The notes under the pieces were generated by a model that had not been told where the DNA came from, did no database searches, and worked only from the letters and a program-made list of their open reading frames with translations. DNA of 64,000 nt from assembly GCA_051747425.1 (NCBI GenBank), contig JBNJGD010000005.1:86635-150634 (forward strand), in the 5' to 3' direction. The translations under genes and the position numbers were made by a program. Positions 32,008 through 41,941 of the stretch are shown piece after piece. Numbering within the stretch: position 1 is the first letter of the stretch; each line of letters opens with the position of its first letter. Source of the stretch: HTCC5015 sp051747425. GTDB taxonomy: Bacteria; Pseudomonadota; Gammaproteobacteria; HTCC5015.

Positions 32008-35000
32008 ATGTCCCGTCAGGATCGTCTCAAGGCACTTCAACAAGCTCTCAAAAACCGCATCGTGGTACTCGATGGCGGTATGGGCACCATGATCCAGCAG
32101 CTGCGGCTGAGTGAGGAGGAGTATCGCGGTGAGCGCTTTGCCGACTGGCACTGCGATGTAAAGGGCAACAACGACCTTCTGGCCATTACCCAGCCTGAGA
32201 GGATCCGCCAGCTGCACATCGATTACCTCGAGGCCGGCGCCGACATCATCGAGACCAACTCGTTTAACGCCACCCCCATCGCCATGGCCGACTACGACAT
32301 GTCGGAGCTGAGCGCCGAAATCAATCGCGCCGCCGCCGATGTGGCCCGCGAGGCCGCCGATTCGGTCGCCGAAAAAAGCGGACGCCCGCGCTTTGTCGCC
32401 GGCGTGCTCGGCCCCACCAACCGCACGGCCAGCATCTCGCCCGATGTCAACGACCCGGGCTACCGCAACACCGATTTCCAGCGGCTGGTCACGGCCTATG
32501 TCGAATCCACTCAGGCCCTGATCGAGGGCGGTGTCGATCTGATCCTGATCGAAACCATCTTCGACACCCTCAACGCCAAGGCCGCCATCTTTGCGGTCAA
32601 GAAAACCTTCGACCAGATGGGCATCGAGTTGCCCGTGATGATCTCGGGCACCATTACCGACGCCTCCGGCCGCACCCTGACCGGCCAGACCACCGAGGCC
32701 TTTTACAACTCCCTGCGCCACGCCGAGCCCTGGAGCATTGGCCTCAACTGCGCCCTGGGACCGGACGAGCTGCGCCAGTACATCGCCGAGCTGTCCCGCA
32801 TTAGCGAATTCCCCGTCTCCGCCCACCCCAACGCCGGCCTGCCCAACGAGATGGGCGAGTACGACCTCGACCCTGAGCCCATGGCCGAGCAGATCCGCGA
32901 GTGGGCCGAGGCCGGTTTTCTCAATGTGGTGGGCGGCTGCTGCGGCACCACTCCCGAACACATCGCCGCCATGGCCCGGGCCGTCGACGGCCTCGCCCCG
33001 CGGGTGTTGCCCGAGCGACCGGTGGCCTGCCGCCTGTCCGGCCTCGAGCCGCTCAACATCGACAAGGACAGCCTGTTTATCAATGTCGGCGAACGCACCA
33101 ATGTCACCGGCTCCAAACGCTTCTTGCGCCTGATTAAGGAGGGCGATTTCGACACCGCTCTGGAAGTAGCCCAGCAGCAGGTCGAGGCCGGGGCCCAGGT
33201 CATCGACATCAATATGGATGAGGGCATGCTCGAGTCGAAGGAGAGCATGGTGCGCTTTCTCAACCTCATCGCCGGCGAGCCGGACATCGCCCGCGTGCCC
33301 ATTATGCTCGACTCCTCCAAGTGGGAAGTAATCGAAGCCGGACTGCAGTGCATTCAGGGCAAGGGCATCGTCAACTCCATCTCCATGAAAGAGGGCGAGG
33401 CCGCCTTTCTCGAGCAGGCCCGACTGGTCCGCCGCTACGGCGCCGCCGTGATCGTGATGGCCTTTGACGAGGACGGCCAGGCCGATACCCGCGAGCGCAA
33501 GACCGAGATCTGCACCCGGGCCTACCGCCTGCTCACCAAAGAGATCGGCTTCCCGCCCGAGGACATCATCTTCGACCCCAATATCTTCGCCATTGCCACC
33601 GGCATCGAGGAACACAACAACTACGCGGTGGACTTTATCGAGGCCACCGCCGACATCAAGCGCGACCTGCCCCACGCCCTGGTCTCGGGTGGCGTGTCCA
33701 ATGTCTCCTTCTCCTTCCGCGGCAACGAGCCGGTGCGCGAGGCGATTCACGCGGTGTTCCTCTACCACGCCGTCCAGGCGGGCATGGACATGGGCATCGT
33801 CAACGCCGGTCAGCTGGCGGTGCTCGACGATGTCGATACCGAACTGCGCGAGGCGGTCGAAGATGTCGTTCTCAATCGCCGGGACGACGCCACCGAGCGC
33901 CTGCTGGACCTGGCCGAGCGCTACCGCGACGGCGCCGCCAGCGCCGGGGCCAAAGCAGACCTGGCCTGGCGCGAGTGGCCGGTCAACCAGCGCCTGGAGC
34001 ACTCTCTGGTCAAGGGCATCACCGAGTTTGTCGAGGAAGACACGGAAGAGGCCCGCCAGGCCGCGGCGCGCCCCCTGCATGTGATTGAGGGACCGCTGAT
34101 GGACGGCATGAATGTGGTCGGCGACCTGTTTGGCGCCGGCAAAATGTTCCTGCCCCAGGTCGTCAAGTCGGCGCGGGTCATGAAAAAGGCCGTAGCCTAC
34201 CTGATGCCCTATATGGAAAAGGAAAAGGAAGAGCTGGGCACCGTCGACGAAAAGCACGGCACGGTGATCATGGCCACGGTCAAGGGCGATGTGCACGACA
34301 TCGGCAAAAACATCGTCGGCGTGGTCATGCAGTGCAACGGCTACGAGGTAATCGATCTCGGCGTCATGGTCTCCTGCGAGGACATCCTGCGCGCCGCCCG
34401 CGAGCACGACGCCGATGTCATTGGCCTGTCGGGGCTGATTACGCCCTCGCTGGACGAAATGGTTCATGTGGCCTCGGAGATGCAGCGCCAGGGCTTTACC
34501 ACGCCCCTGCTGATTGGCGGCGCCACCACCTCGAAAATTCACACCGCAGTGAAGATCGAGCCGGCCTACGAGCACGGCGTGGTCTATGTGGCCGACGCCT
34601 CCCGCGCGGTGGGCGTAGTCAGCCGACTGGTGGGCGAGAACAGCGCCGAGTACCTCGAGGGTATCCGCGAGGACTACGCCAAGGCACGGGAGAAGCGACT
34701 GGCCCAGTCCGGCGCCAAGTCCCTGATGAGCCTTGAGGACGCCCGCGACAACGCTATCAAAATCGACTTCAAAGCCGAAGACATCCAGCGCCCCCGGGAC
34801 CTCGGCGTGCAGGTGTTTGACGACTACCCCCTGGAAGAACTGCGCGAGCGCATCGACTGGACGCCTTTCTTCAACGCCTGGGAGCTGGCCGGCAAGTACC
34901 CGCGCATTCTCGACGACGACATCGTCGGCGAGGAGGCCCGCAAGGTCTTCGCCGATGGCCAGGCCATGCTCGACCGGATCATCGCGGAGAAGTGGCTCAC

Positions 35001-35709
35001 TGCCCGCGCCGTGATCGGCCTTTTCCCGGCCAATGCGGTGGGCGACGACATCGAGCTCTACCGCGACGAGGAACGCAGCGAAGTACTCGCTCGTCTGCAC
35101 CACCTGCGTCAGCAGACCGAGCGCCGGGGCGACCGGCCCAATCTCTGCTTGAGCGATTATGTCGCCCCCGGGGACAGCGGGCTGGACGACTACCTGGGCG
35201 CCTTTGCCGTCACCGCCGGTATCGGTATTGAAGAGCATCTGGCGCTCTTCGAGGCCGATCACGACGACTACAACGCCATTATGCTCAAGGCCCTGGCCGA
35301 TCGACTGGCAGAAGCCCTGGCCGAACACCTGCACGAACGGGTGCGCAAGGAGTTCTGGGGCTACGCCAGCGATGAAAAGCTCAGCAATGAGGCGCTGATC
35401 GCCGAGCAGTACCGGGGCATCCGCCCGGCCCCAGGCTACCCCGCCTGCCCCGACCACACGGAAAAGGGGACCCTGTGGCAACTGCTCAAGCCGGACGAGA
35501 ACATCGGCCTCGAGATTACCGACAGCTACGCCATGACGCCCACAGCGGCGGTCTCCGGTTGGTACTTTGCCCACCCCGAGAGCAAGTACCTGGGCACCGG
35601 TGTGATCGGTCGCGATCAGGTGGAGGACTACGCCAAGCGCAAGAACATGAGTCTGACCGAAGCCGAGCGCTGGCTGGGTCCGGTGCTCGGCTATGAACCC
35701 AAGGGCTAA
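32008..35709 (+). CDS. metH: Cobalamin-dependent methionine synthase
   Basis: A 1233-residue, full-length MetH transferring methyl from methyltetrahydrofolate to homocysteine. Domains in order: homocysteine-binding (1-330; Zn ligands in NCALG and GGCCGTTP), pterin-binding (350-620), cobalamin cap (650-740), B12-binding (about 750-890; GDVHDIGKNIVGVV with the axial His), and activation domain (about 900-1233, ending EAERWLGPVLGYEP). It is a single gene. Cobalamin supply genes lie 4-6 kb upstream. Confidence 0.97.
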   Translation: MSRQDRLKALQQALKNRIVVLDGGMGTMIQQLRLSEEEYRGERFADWHCDVKGNNDLLAITQPERIRQLHIDYLEAGADIIETNSFNATPIAMADYDMSELSAEINRAAADVAREAADSVAEKSGRPRFVAGVLGPTNRTASISPDVNDPGYRNTDFQRLVTAYVESTQALIEGGVDLILIETIFDTLNAKAAIFAVKKTFDQMGIELPVMISGTITDASGRTLTGQTTEAFYNSLRHAEPWSIGLNCALGPDELRQYIAELSRISEFPVSAHPNAGLPNEMGEYDLDPEPMAEQIREWAEAGFLNVVGGCCGTTPEHIAAMARAVDGLAPRVLPERPVACRLSGLEPLNIDKDSLFINVGERTNVTGSKRFLRLIKEGDFDTALEVAQQQVEAGAQVIDINMDEGMLESKESMVRFLNLIAGEPDIARVPIMLDSSKWEVIEAGLQCIQGKGIVNSISMKEGEAAFLEQARLVRRYGAAVIVMAFDEDGQADTRERKTEICTRAYRLLTKEIGFPPEDIIFDPNIFAIATGIEEHNNYAVDFIEATADIKRDLPHALVSGGVSNVSFSFRGNEPVREAIHAVFLYHAVQAGMDMGIVNAGQLAVLDDVDTELREAVEDVVLNRRDDATERLLDLAERYRDGAASAGAKADLAWREWPVNQRLEHSLVKGITEFVEEDTEEARQAAARPLHVIEGPLMDGMNVVGDLFGAGKMFLPQVVKSARVMKKAVAYLMPYMEKEKEELGTVDEKHGTVIMATVKGDVHDIGKNIVGVVMQCNGYEVIDLGVMVSCEDILRAAREHDADVIGLSGLITPSLDEMVHVASEMQRQGFTTPLLIGGATTSKIHTAVKIEPAYEHGVVYVADASRAVGVVSRLVGENSAEYLEGIREDYAKAREKRLAQSGAKSLMSLEDARDNAIKIDFKAEDIQRPRDLGVQVFDDYPLEELRERIDWTPFFNAWELAGKYPRILDDDIVGEEARKVFADGQAMLDRIIAEKWLTARAVIGLFPANAVGDDIELYRDEERSEVLARLHHLRQQTERRGDRPNLCLSDYVAPGDSGLDDYLGAFAVTAGIGIEEHLALFEADHDDYNAIMLKALADRLAEALAEHLHERVRKEFWGYASDEKLSNEALIAEQYRGIRPAPGYPACPDHTEKGTLWQLLKPDENIGLEITDSYAMTPTAAVSGWYFAHPESKYLGTGVIGRDQVEDYAKRKNMSLTEAERWLGPVLGYEPKG

Positions 35710-35852
35710 ATCACAGGATTTAAAAAACACTTGTAGGCGCTTCGGCGTACCCTTATGATGAATCCGCTCCTATCGAGTGCGATTCATTGACATAATAACG
35801 ACGCATAATTTGAGACATAGGGAATTGGCCACAATGTGTCCTGGGTGGTTTT

Positions 35853-37889
35853 GTGACGAAGTTACTGCAGAGCATCTGGCTCGCGACGACAATCCTGTTC
35901 TGCCTGCTCGGTGGCTTCTCGCTGTGGAATACTTTCAGTTCCACGCAATCCGCTTATCTGGAATCCATTGAACGGGAAGATCGCCTGCGCACCACCCTGC
36001 TCGCCCAGCAAATGCGCCCCCATCTGAACCAGCTGGCCGAGGCGATCAATCACAGCAGCAATATTCCCAGCCAGCGCCTGAACCACCCCGCAGGTCAGCA
36101 ACTGCTCGCCACCATCAACCGGCATGCACTGAACGACAAACAAATCGATGTCGCACTCTACGACCAACAGGGCAAGATACTGTTTTCCAACAAGCCATTT
36201 GCCCTGGACAAGACCGTCACCAGCAAGGCCCTGGACCGGTCGCTGAATGGCGAAAAAGTGGCCCACCAACTCAAACTGATGGTGAGCGATGCCAACGGCG
36301 AGCCGGTTGAGCAAACTTGGGTAGCCACCTATCAACCGCTGGAACCCGCCATTGGCCCCTTTGTCGCCCTCTCGGTGGAGCGCAACCACACCGATGCCAT
36401 TAACGCCTTTCTCGACAGAAACCGGCGATCACTGATTCGCGAGGCCATTGGCTTTGGCGTTTTTTATCTGGCCATGATGGTGGCTTTATCACTGATACTG
36501 CAGAAGTTTCGTCGCTCGGAAGAGCGCCAGGAGACCTTGCAAAAACAACTTCGCCAACACACCTATTACGACCAGGTCACCGGTCTTCCCAACCGGCAGA
36601 ATTTTGTCGACCGGCTGGAATACCACTTCCAGTTAGCGGCTGAAGGTAACCGGCATGGACTGTTTGCCGTGTTACTCACGGATCTCGACAGCTTCAAAGT
36701 CATCAACGAGAGCCTCGGCCACAAGGCCGGCAATCAACTGCTCTACGAAGTCGGTCAGCGTATCAGCCGCTGCGTTGGGAAGAACGATATGGTGTCGCGC
36801 CTGGGAGGCGACGAATTCGGACTTATCATCAACAACATCGACGAGGTTACCGAAGCCATTCAGATCGCCAAGTGCATACACTCGGAATTTGAACAGCCTT
36901 TCGATATAAACGGGCACCGGGTCTCGGAAACCATCAGCATCGGCATCGCCGTCAGCCAGGGGCAAAACCAAACCGCCGAGGAACTGATTCGCGACGCCGA
37001 CATCGCCATGGGGCGAGCCAAAATCAATGGCCGAGGACAGTACGAACTGTTTAATGTCGAGATGCACCAGCAGGCCGTCAACCGCATCGAGATGGAGAAC
37101 AACATTCGCCACAGTCTCGAAGAGGGCGAGTTCTTCAACCGCTACCACCCGATTGTCGACCTGAAAACCGGCGTCACTACCTCTCTGGAGGCCCTGGTAC
37201 GCTGGTCACACCCGGTGAGAGGCGAGCTGGCACCCAACTACTTTATTCCCCTGGCCGAGGAGATCGACATCATCGAATCCCTCGACCAGCAGGTACTCGA
37301 CCGCGCATTGTGCGACCTGGCATCCTGGAAGCAGCAATTGCCCGGCACCATGACCCTGTCGGTCAATGTCAATCACTCGGCCCAGCACTTCCACGGGCGC
37401 GCCGCCCTTGAAACCATCATTAACAGCCTGGTCAAGTACGGGCTGTCGGGGCATGACTTGAAGCTTGAGCTCACCGAGAGTTCGATTCTGCGCAACGACC
37501 TGGTCGCCTCGGCACTGTTTGGCGAGTTGCGAAAGATGGGTGTAAAGCTGTGCATGGACGACTTTGGCACCGGTTTTTCCTCGTTGAGCTATCTGCACAA
37601 ACTGCGCTTTGACATGCTCAAAATTGACATGAGTTTTGTCACTGAAATGCCCTACAGCGAAGAGGCGCGAAAAATCGTTCACAGCATCATCGAAATGGGC
37701 AGTCACCTGGGACTGTCCGTGACCGCCGAGGGTGTGGAAACCGAAGAGCAATTGAACATGCTCAAGGAAATGGGCTGCCGCTATGTTCAGGGCTACTACT
37801 TTGCCAAACCCCTGTTGGCCAGTGAAGTGCCCGACTTCATCCGCCAGCAACTCAAGCAACGAGACGCCCTGGTATCAGACCAGGATTAA
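35853..37889 (+). CDS. Membrane GGDEF-EAL bifunctional cyclic-di-GMP enzyme
   Basis: A 678-residue signalling protein starting at a GTG. One TM helix (about 7-25), a periplasmic sensing domain (30-185) and a second TM (about 192-212) precede a GGDEF domain (about 235-400; active-site RLGGDEFGLI) and an EAL domain (about 420-670). EAL residues needed for catalysis are visible: EALVRW, NVNHS, ELTESS, DDFGTGFSSL, and AEGVETEEQ. Both activities look intact, so regulation decides whether it makes or breaks c-di-GMP. Confidence 0.92.
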   Translation: MTKLLQSIWLATTILFCLLGGFSLWNTFSSTQSAYLESIEREDRLRTTLLAQQMRPHLNQLAEAINHSSNIPSQRLNHPAGQQLLATINRHALNDKQIDVALYDQQGKILFSNKPFALDKTVTSKALDRSLNGEKVAHQLKLMVSDANGEPVEQTWVATYQPLEPAIGPFVALSVERNHTDAINAFLDRNRRSLIREAIGFGVFYLAMMVALSLILQKFRRSEERQETLQKQLRQHTYYDQVTGLPNRQNFVDRLEYHFQLAAEGNRHGLFAVLLTDLDSFKVINESLGHKAGNQLLYEVGQRISRCVGKNDMVSRLGGDEFGLIINNIDEVTEAIQIAKCIHSEFEQPFDINGHRVSETISIGIAVSQGQNQTAEELIRDADIAMGRAKINGRGQYELFNVEMHQQAVNRIEMENNIRHSLEEGEFFNRYHPIVDLKTGVTTSLEALVRWSHPVRGELAPNYFIPLAEEIDIIESLDQQVLDRALCDLASWKQQLPGTMTLSVNVNHSAQHFHGRAALETIINSLVKYGLSGHDLKLELTESSILRNDLVASALFGELRKMGVKLCMDDFGTGFSSLSYLHKLRFDMLKIDMSFVTEMPYSEEARKIVHSIIEMGSHLGLSVTAEGVETEEQLNMLKEMGCRYVQGYYFAKPLLASEVPDFIRQQLKQRDALVSDQD

Positions 37890-37901
37890 GTCTGCCTGCG
37901 C

Positions 37902-39161
37902 CTAGACCAGGTGCAGCCGCCCGCCCCGCTGCGGGTGCCAGTGCCAGACGGCCACCTGCCCCAGCGATTGCGCCAGCGCCATCACCTCGGACTCAATCTC
38001 CGTAGCCGCTCCGACAACAAACACACCCTGTTCCTGGTAGTCACCGCGACTGTCACTGCTCGGTGCCGGCACATAGTGCAAACCCCGGGCCTGCAAACGG
38101 CGCTCGAGCTCTTCTCGCCGCCGCCGGTTTTCCACCGCTTCCAGAGGACGCACCCGGCCCGGATTGTCGGACCCCAGCCAAATGCCCTCGGGCAAGGCCT
38201 CACCGCCTTCGTTGCACGCTGACAGCGTCACTCTGCCGCCCTCCCATTCAATGGCAAAGCGTGTGCCCGCGTAGCACTGTTGCCAGTGAACCGACTCCAG
38301 ACGCCTCTGTTGCCAGGCTCTCTGCGGCCAATCGTCGGGCACGACAAAGTGCATTCGCCCACGCTCGTCGACAACCGCTTGCGGATGGCGGGCATCGAGC
38401 GACAGCCTCTGCCCTTCACCTCCGCGAGGTGTCAGCCAGTCCCATTTGGCCAATGGGCGAAGTTGGCGACGCAAAGTATTGTTGGCCAGCACCTGGCTCT
38501 GGCGATACCAGTGCCCCCGCCGATGACCGGGGTGAATACCCCGCGGGCAATGGTTGTCTCCGGGTGCGCTGAACAAGGCGCCACACACCAGGCCCATCCG
38601 ACGCTGCTGACCGGCCTGGTTCGGCCAGCCCAGCGACTTGAGCTGTTTCGCTGCGGCGGGATCCCGGGAGCGCGCCATCTGTTGGCGGTTGAGTGCGTAG
38701 TACTTTTTGTCCAGCCGATCCTGCAACCCCGGGCCGAACCACAGCCCCTGGGATTCGCCACCCAGGCCAAGATAGAACTTGACGGCCACTTCCAGATGAA
38801 TCCAGTCGCCCCGGTCGCGATCTTCAATCACAAAGTCCAGCTCACCCAGAGTCTGCCCCGCCGACTGAATCACCTCGTTGTGAGCCACCAGCCGGTAGCG
38901 GGAATCCAGACTCAGCCACAAACGCACCAGCCACTCATAGTAATGACCCAGTCGATGGCTTCGGGGCTCTCCACCCGCTTTCTCCACCAGTTGTTCCATG
39001 TCGAGCCCGGGGCCATTGGCCAGATAGCCCTCGAGCCGCCGCCAACTCCCCGCACGCATGGATTCAATGCCATCGTCCTCTTCAGGCACCCACAACAGCG
39101 GTCCCGACAACAGCCATTTCAAGTCGGCAATCACCTTGCCAAGGTCGCGATCTGTTAGCAT
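37902..39161 (-). CDS. DUF1853 family protein
   Basis: A 419-residue DUF1853 protein. The ATG at 39161, with GGGGGGAACT before it, is chosen over the upstream in-frame ATG at 39218 because the latter would run into the divergent MATE gene. Conserved motifs include KWLLSGPLLW near residue 16, RLGHYYEWLVRLWL near residue 88, GELDFVIEDRDRGDWIHLEV near residue 110 (nuclease-like, acidic residues) and KFYLGL. The family is uncharacterised; the restriction-endonuclease-like fold is only a suggestion. Confidence 0.85.
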   Translation of the reverse strand: MLTDRDLGKVIADLKWLLSGPLLWVPEEDDGIESMRAGSWRRLEGYLANGPGLDMEQLVEKAGGEPRSHRLGHYYEWLVRLWLSLDSRYRLVAHNEVIQSAGQTLGELDFVIEDRDRGDWIHLEVAVKFYLGLGGESQGLWFGPGLQDRLDKKYYALNRQQMARSRDPAAAKQLKSLGWPNQAGQQRRMGLVCGALFSAPGDNHCPRGIHPGHRRGHWYRQSQVLANNTLRRQLRPLAKWDWLTPRGGEGQRLSLDARHPQAVVDERGRMHFVVPDDWPQRAWQQRRLESVHWQQCYAGTRFAIEWEGGRVTLSACNEGGEALPEGIWLGSDNPGRVRPLEAVENRRRREELERRLQARGLHYVPAPSSDSRGDYQEQGVFVVGAATEIESEVMALAQSLGQVAVWHWHPQRGGRLHLV

Positions 39162-39188
39162 AGTTCCCCCCAAAGCAACGATCCCGCC

Positions 39189-40532
39189 ATGAGCAGCCGC
39201 CGAGAACGCATTCTCCACGGACCCATTGGTCCCACTTTAGCGCAAATGACCCTGCCCATGGTGTTGGGCATCGCCGCCATGTTTCTGTTCCAGGCCGTGG
39301 ACACCTGGTTTATCGGTCGCCTGGGCACGGAACAGCTGGCGGCGATCAGTTTTACTTTTCCGGTCACTTTTGCCGTGATCAACCTGACCGTGGGCCTGTC
39401 GATCGCCACCTCCATACTGCTGGCCACAGCCATCGGTGGCGACCGGCTCTCCCTGGCTCAGCGCATTGCCACCGACAGCCTGTTGCTCACCGTTATTCTG
39501 ACGGTAGCGCTGGGCGTGGCGGGCTGGCTAACGCTGGACCCTCTGTTCCGCCTGCTCGGCGCCGGTGACAGTACCCTGCCATACATTCGCGATTACATGA
39601 CCGTCTGGTACGCCGCCGTCGGCTTGATGGTGGTCCCCATGGTAGTCAATGGCGCCCTGCGCGCCACCGGCGACACCCGCTGGCCCAGCCTGATTATGGT
39701 GCTGAGTGGCCTGGTTAATGCCGCCCTCGATCCTCTGCTGATTTTTGGCTGGGGCCCCGTTCCCGCCATGGGCATCCGCGGCGCTGCCATCGCCAGTGCC
39801 ATCGCCTGGGCAGTGGGTTTTGTTCTGGCCTTTTGGTTAATTAGGGTACGCGAACGCTTGCTGGTATTTCACCCGCAACCCCTCAGGGAATTGCTCGGCT
39901 TCTGGCGGGACCTGCTTCGCACCGGCATTCCCATTTCCTTGGCCAATATGCTGACCCCCGTGGGCAACGGCATTCTCACCGCGCTGGTGGCCCGACACGG
40001 TGAGGAAGCCGTCGCCGCCTTTGGCGCCGGCTCGCGCATTGAGGCCCTGTCCATGGTGGTCTGCTTTGCCCTGACCTCGGCGCTGTCGCCCTACATGGCT
40101 CAAAACCTGGGTTACAAACAACTCGACCGAGCCTGGCAATCGCTGCACCTCGGTCTGCGCTTTGCCCTCATTTACCAGTTGCTGCTCTACGCTCTGCTGG
40201 CTACGCTCTCACCCTGGCTAAAAGCCGTATTCAGCCCGGACCCGTCGGTACAGGCGCTGACTCAGCTCTACCTCTGGATCATGCCCCTGGGCTTTGTCGG
40301 CTACGCCCTGGTGATCGTGATGAACACCGCCTTCAATGCCGGCGGCCAGTCTGACAAGACGCTCTGGCTCAGCGCCCTGCGCGTGTTTGTCTGCATTGCT
40401 CCCTGCGCCTGGATCGGCAGCGAGCTCGGCGGCCTGACGGGCCTCTTCATCGGCACTGTCGCCGGCAACGCCGTCGCTCTGCTACCAGGCAAAATCATGC
40501 TCTCGCGCTGCTACCGCAAACTGGCCGGATAA
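39189..40532 (+). CDS. MATE-family multidrug efflux transporter
   Basis: A 447-residue, 12-helix MATE transporter that exports cationic drugs and metabolites against H+ or Na+. It starts with GPTLAQMTLPMVLGIAAMFL and the conserved FQAVDTWFIGRLGTEQLAAIS in helix 1-2, and MAQNLGYKQLDRAWQSL follows the central loop. The two pseudo-repeats are clear. It is divergent from DUF1853. Its stop lies in the first bases of a 43-bp inverted repeat. Confidence 0.93.
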   Translation: MSSRRERILHGPIGPTLAQMTLPMVLGIAAMFLFQAVDTWFIGRLGTEQLAAISFTFPVTFAVINLTVGLSIATSILLATAIGGDRLSLAQRIATDSLLLTVILTVALGVAGWLTLDPLFRLLGAGDSTLPYIRDYMTVWYAAVGLMVVPMVVNGALRATGDTRWPSLIMVLSGLVNAALDPLLIFGWGPVPAMGIRGAAIASAIAWAVGFVLAFWLIRVRERLLVFHPQPLRELLGFWRDLLRTGIPISLANMLTPVGNGILTALVARHGEEAVAAFGAGSRIEALSMVVCFALTSALSPYMAQNLGYKQLDRAWQSLHLGLRFALIYQLLLYALLATLSPWLKAVFSPDPSVQALTQLYLWIMPLGFVGYALVIVMNTAFNAGGQSDKTLWLSALRVFVCIAPCAWIGSELGGLTGLFIGTVAGNAVALLPGKIMLSRCYRKLAG

Positions 40533-40572
40533 CCCCGGACGCGCTCTGGAAGAAAGCACAGCGGCCACAGAG
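40530..40572 (+). repeat. 43-bp inverted repeat, left arm (flanks ttcA)
   Basis: It starts TAACCCCGGACGCGCTCTGG, with TAA being the MATE stop codon, and ends AGCGGCCACAGAG. A perfect reverse complement occurs at 42208-42250. Confidence 0.92.
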
Positions 40573-41035
40573 GGCACAGAGGTTTTTGTCATCGCGAGCC
40601 GCGCAGCGGCGTGGCGATCTGCCGAACGGTTCCCGCAGATTGCTTCACTTCGTTCGCAATGACAGGAGGAGCCACCCCTTTCCCGTGGCCGCGCCGAGAA
40701 GCGCAAGGTAAAAACGGAAAAGGCCGAGGACGTGTTTGAGCGAAGTTTACCGAAAGGTAAACGAGGGAGTTCCGCAGGCCCCGTTTTTACCGAGCATCGC
40801 AGGGAACACCGACGAAGTCGGTGCGCGGCGGTCGGGCGGCGCTTTCTTTGGTTCCTTTCTTTTCGCTGGAGAAAAGAAAGGAACTCACCCGCCGGGATGA
40901 TTCCCGGCATTAGACACACGCCAGCGGAGCCGACACGGGTGTCGGGCTGAAGCCCGACCTACAGTGGCATGGGAGATTCCGGATAAGCGCTGCGCGCTTT
41001 CCGGAATGACCAAAGCCCTCTGTGGCTAACACAAG
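40533..41035. repeat. Repeat island 5 (gap without genes)
   Basis: The 503-nt gap after the MATE gene contains the inverted-repeat arm (40530-40572), an A tract (40563-40587), family B copy 5 (40588-40666) and a single-copy GC-rich block (about 40680-40960). That block has GGTTCCTTTCTTTTCGC opposite AAGAAAGGAACT and a GTCGGGCT-GAAGCCCGAC hairpin. Family D (40972-41010) and a short A' tract (41017-41031) follow. No credible gene is seen. Confidence 0.8.
40588..40666 (+). repeat. Family B intergenic repeat, copy 5
   Basis: GTCATCGCGAGCCGCGCAGC and TTCGCAATGACAGG bracket a centre with GCGATCTGCCGAACGG, like the copy at 12521. Confidence 0.8.
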
Positions 41036-41941
41036 CTAAGGCATCTGAAAGCCGAAGTCGGGGCGCTGGATGCGGGTGGCGGGGGGTTCGCTGTCGTCAC
41101 CGTCATGGTCTGTCCAGGCAGTGGGACTGGAGGATACCGCGCGATCGGTTCGATCGAGCTGGAGGTGTTCGAAGTCGAAGAGCTCGCGGTCGGCCATCTG
41201 CGAGGGGGCGATGTTCTGGATGGCGGTAAAGATGGTCTCAAGGCGACCGGGGTGCTCCCGCTCCCAGTCCTGCAGCATGGCCTTGACCTCCTGGCGCTGC
41301 AGCTTGGGCTGGGAACCGCACAAATTGCACGGAATGATGGGAAACTCCCGGGCCTCGGCAAAGGCGGCAATATCGGCCTCCTTGCAGTAGGCCAGCGGCC
41401 GGATCACCATATTGTTGCCATCGTCGCTGAGCAGCTTGGGCGGCATCGATTTGAGCTTGCCACCGTAGAACATATTGAGAAACAGGGTCTCGATCATGTC
41501 ATCGCGGTGGTGACCCAGGGCAATCTTGGTAAAACCGTGCTCCTCGGCGTAGCCGTAAAGCGTGCCGCGACGCAGGCGCGAGCACAGGCTGCAGGTCGTC
41601 TTTCCCTCGGGGATCAGGCGTTTGACCACCGAGTAAGTGTCCCGCTCGATGATGTGATATGGCACGCCGATGCCATCCAGGTATTCCGGCAAGATGTGCT
41701 CGGGGAAGCCCGGCTGTTTCTGGTCCAGATTGACCGCAAACAACTCAAACCGAACCGGCGCACTCAGCTGCAGGCTGCGCAAAATGTCCAGCAGGGTATA
41801 ACTGTCCTTGCCGCCGGACAGACAGACCATCACGCGATCACCCTCTTCAATCATATTGAAATCGGCAATCGCCTGCCCCGTCTGCCGGCGCAGGCGCTTC
41901 TGCAACTTGTTGAAATCGTAGCGGGATTTGTCTTTGGCCAT
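41036..41941 (-). CDS. ttcA: tRNA 2-thiocytidine(32) synthetase
   Basis: A 301-residue ATP-dependent tRNA thiolase making s2C32. It has the ATP-pyrophosphatase loop SGGKDSYTLL near residue 41, cluster Cys in CSLCSRLRRG near residue 119 and CNLCG near residue 210, and GHHRDDMIETL near residue 145. Its stop lies 4 nt past an A' repeat tract. The gene is enclosed by the 43-bp inverted repeats on both sides. Confidence 0.95.
   Translation of the reverse strand: MAKDKSRYDFNKLQKRLRRQTGQAIADFNMIEEGDRVMVCLSGGKDSYTLLDILRSLQLSAPVRFELFAVNLDQKQPGFPEHILPEYLDGIGVPYHIIERDTYSVVKRLIPEGKTTCSLCSRLRRGTLYGYAEEHGFTKIALGHHRDDMIETLFLNMFYGGKLKSMPPKLLSDDGNNMVIRPLAYCKEADIAAFAEAREFPIIPCNLCGSQPKLQRQEVKAMLQDWEREHPGRLETIFTAIQNIAPSQMADRELFDFEHLQLDRTDRAVSSSPTAWTDHDGDDSEPPATRIQRPDFGFQMP

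Noticed and set aside
31990..35730. A 1246-residue open frame on the strand opposite metH
   Set aside because: It is the antisense of a full-length, motif-complete metH; high GC at codon third positions keeps the opposite frame open. No domain is recognisable.
35780..35830. TTGACATAATAACG near the GGDEF-EAL gene as a promoter
   Set aside because: A good -35 is present but no -10 at 16-18 nt; not listed as a feature.
37902..39161. DUF1853 as a transposase or nuclease of a mobile element
   Set aside because: The acidic GELDFVIEDRD motif is nuclease-like, but there are no terminal repeats or partner genes; kept as DUF1853.
40680..40960. GC-rich block in island 5 as a small RNA or tRNA
   Set aside because: It has hairpins but no tRNA cloverleaf, and only one copy in the window; left as part of the repeat island.
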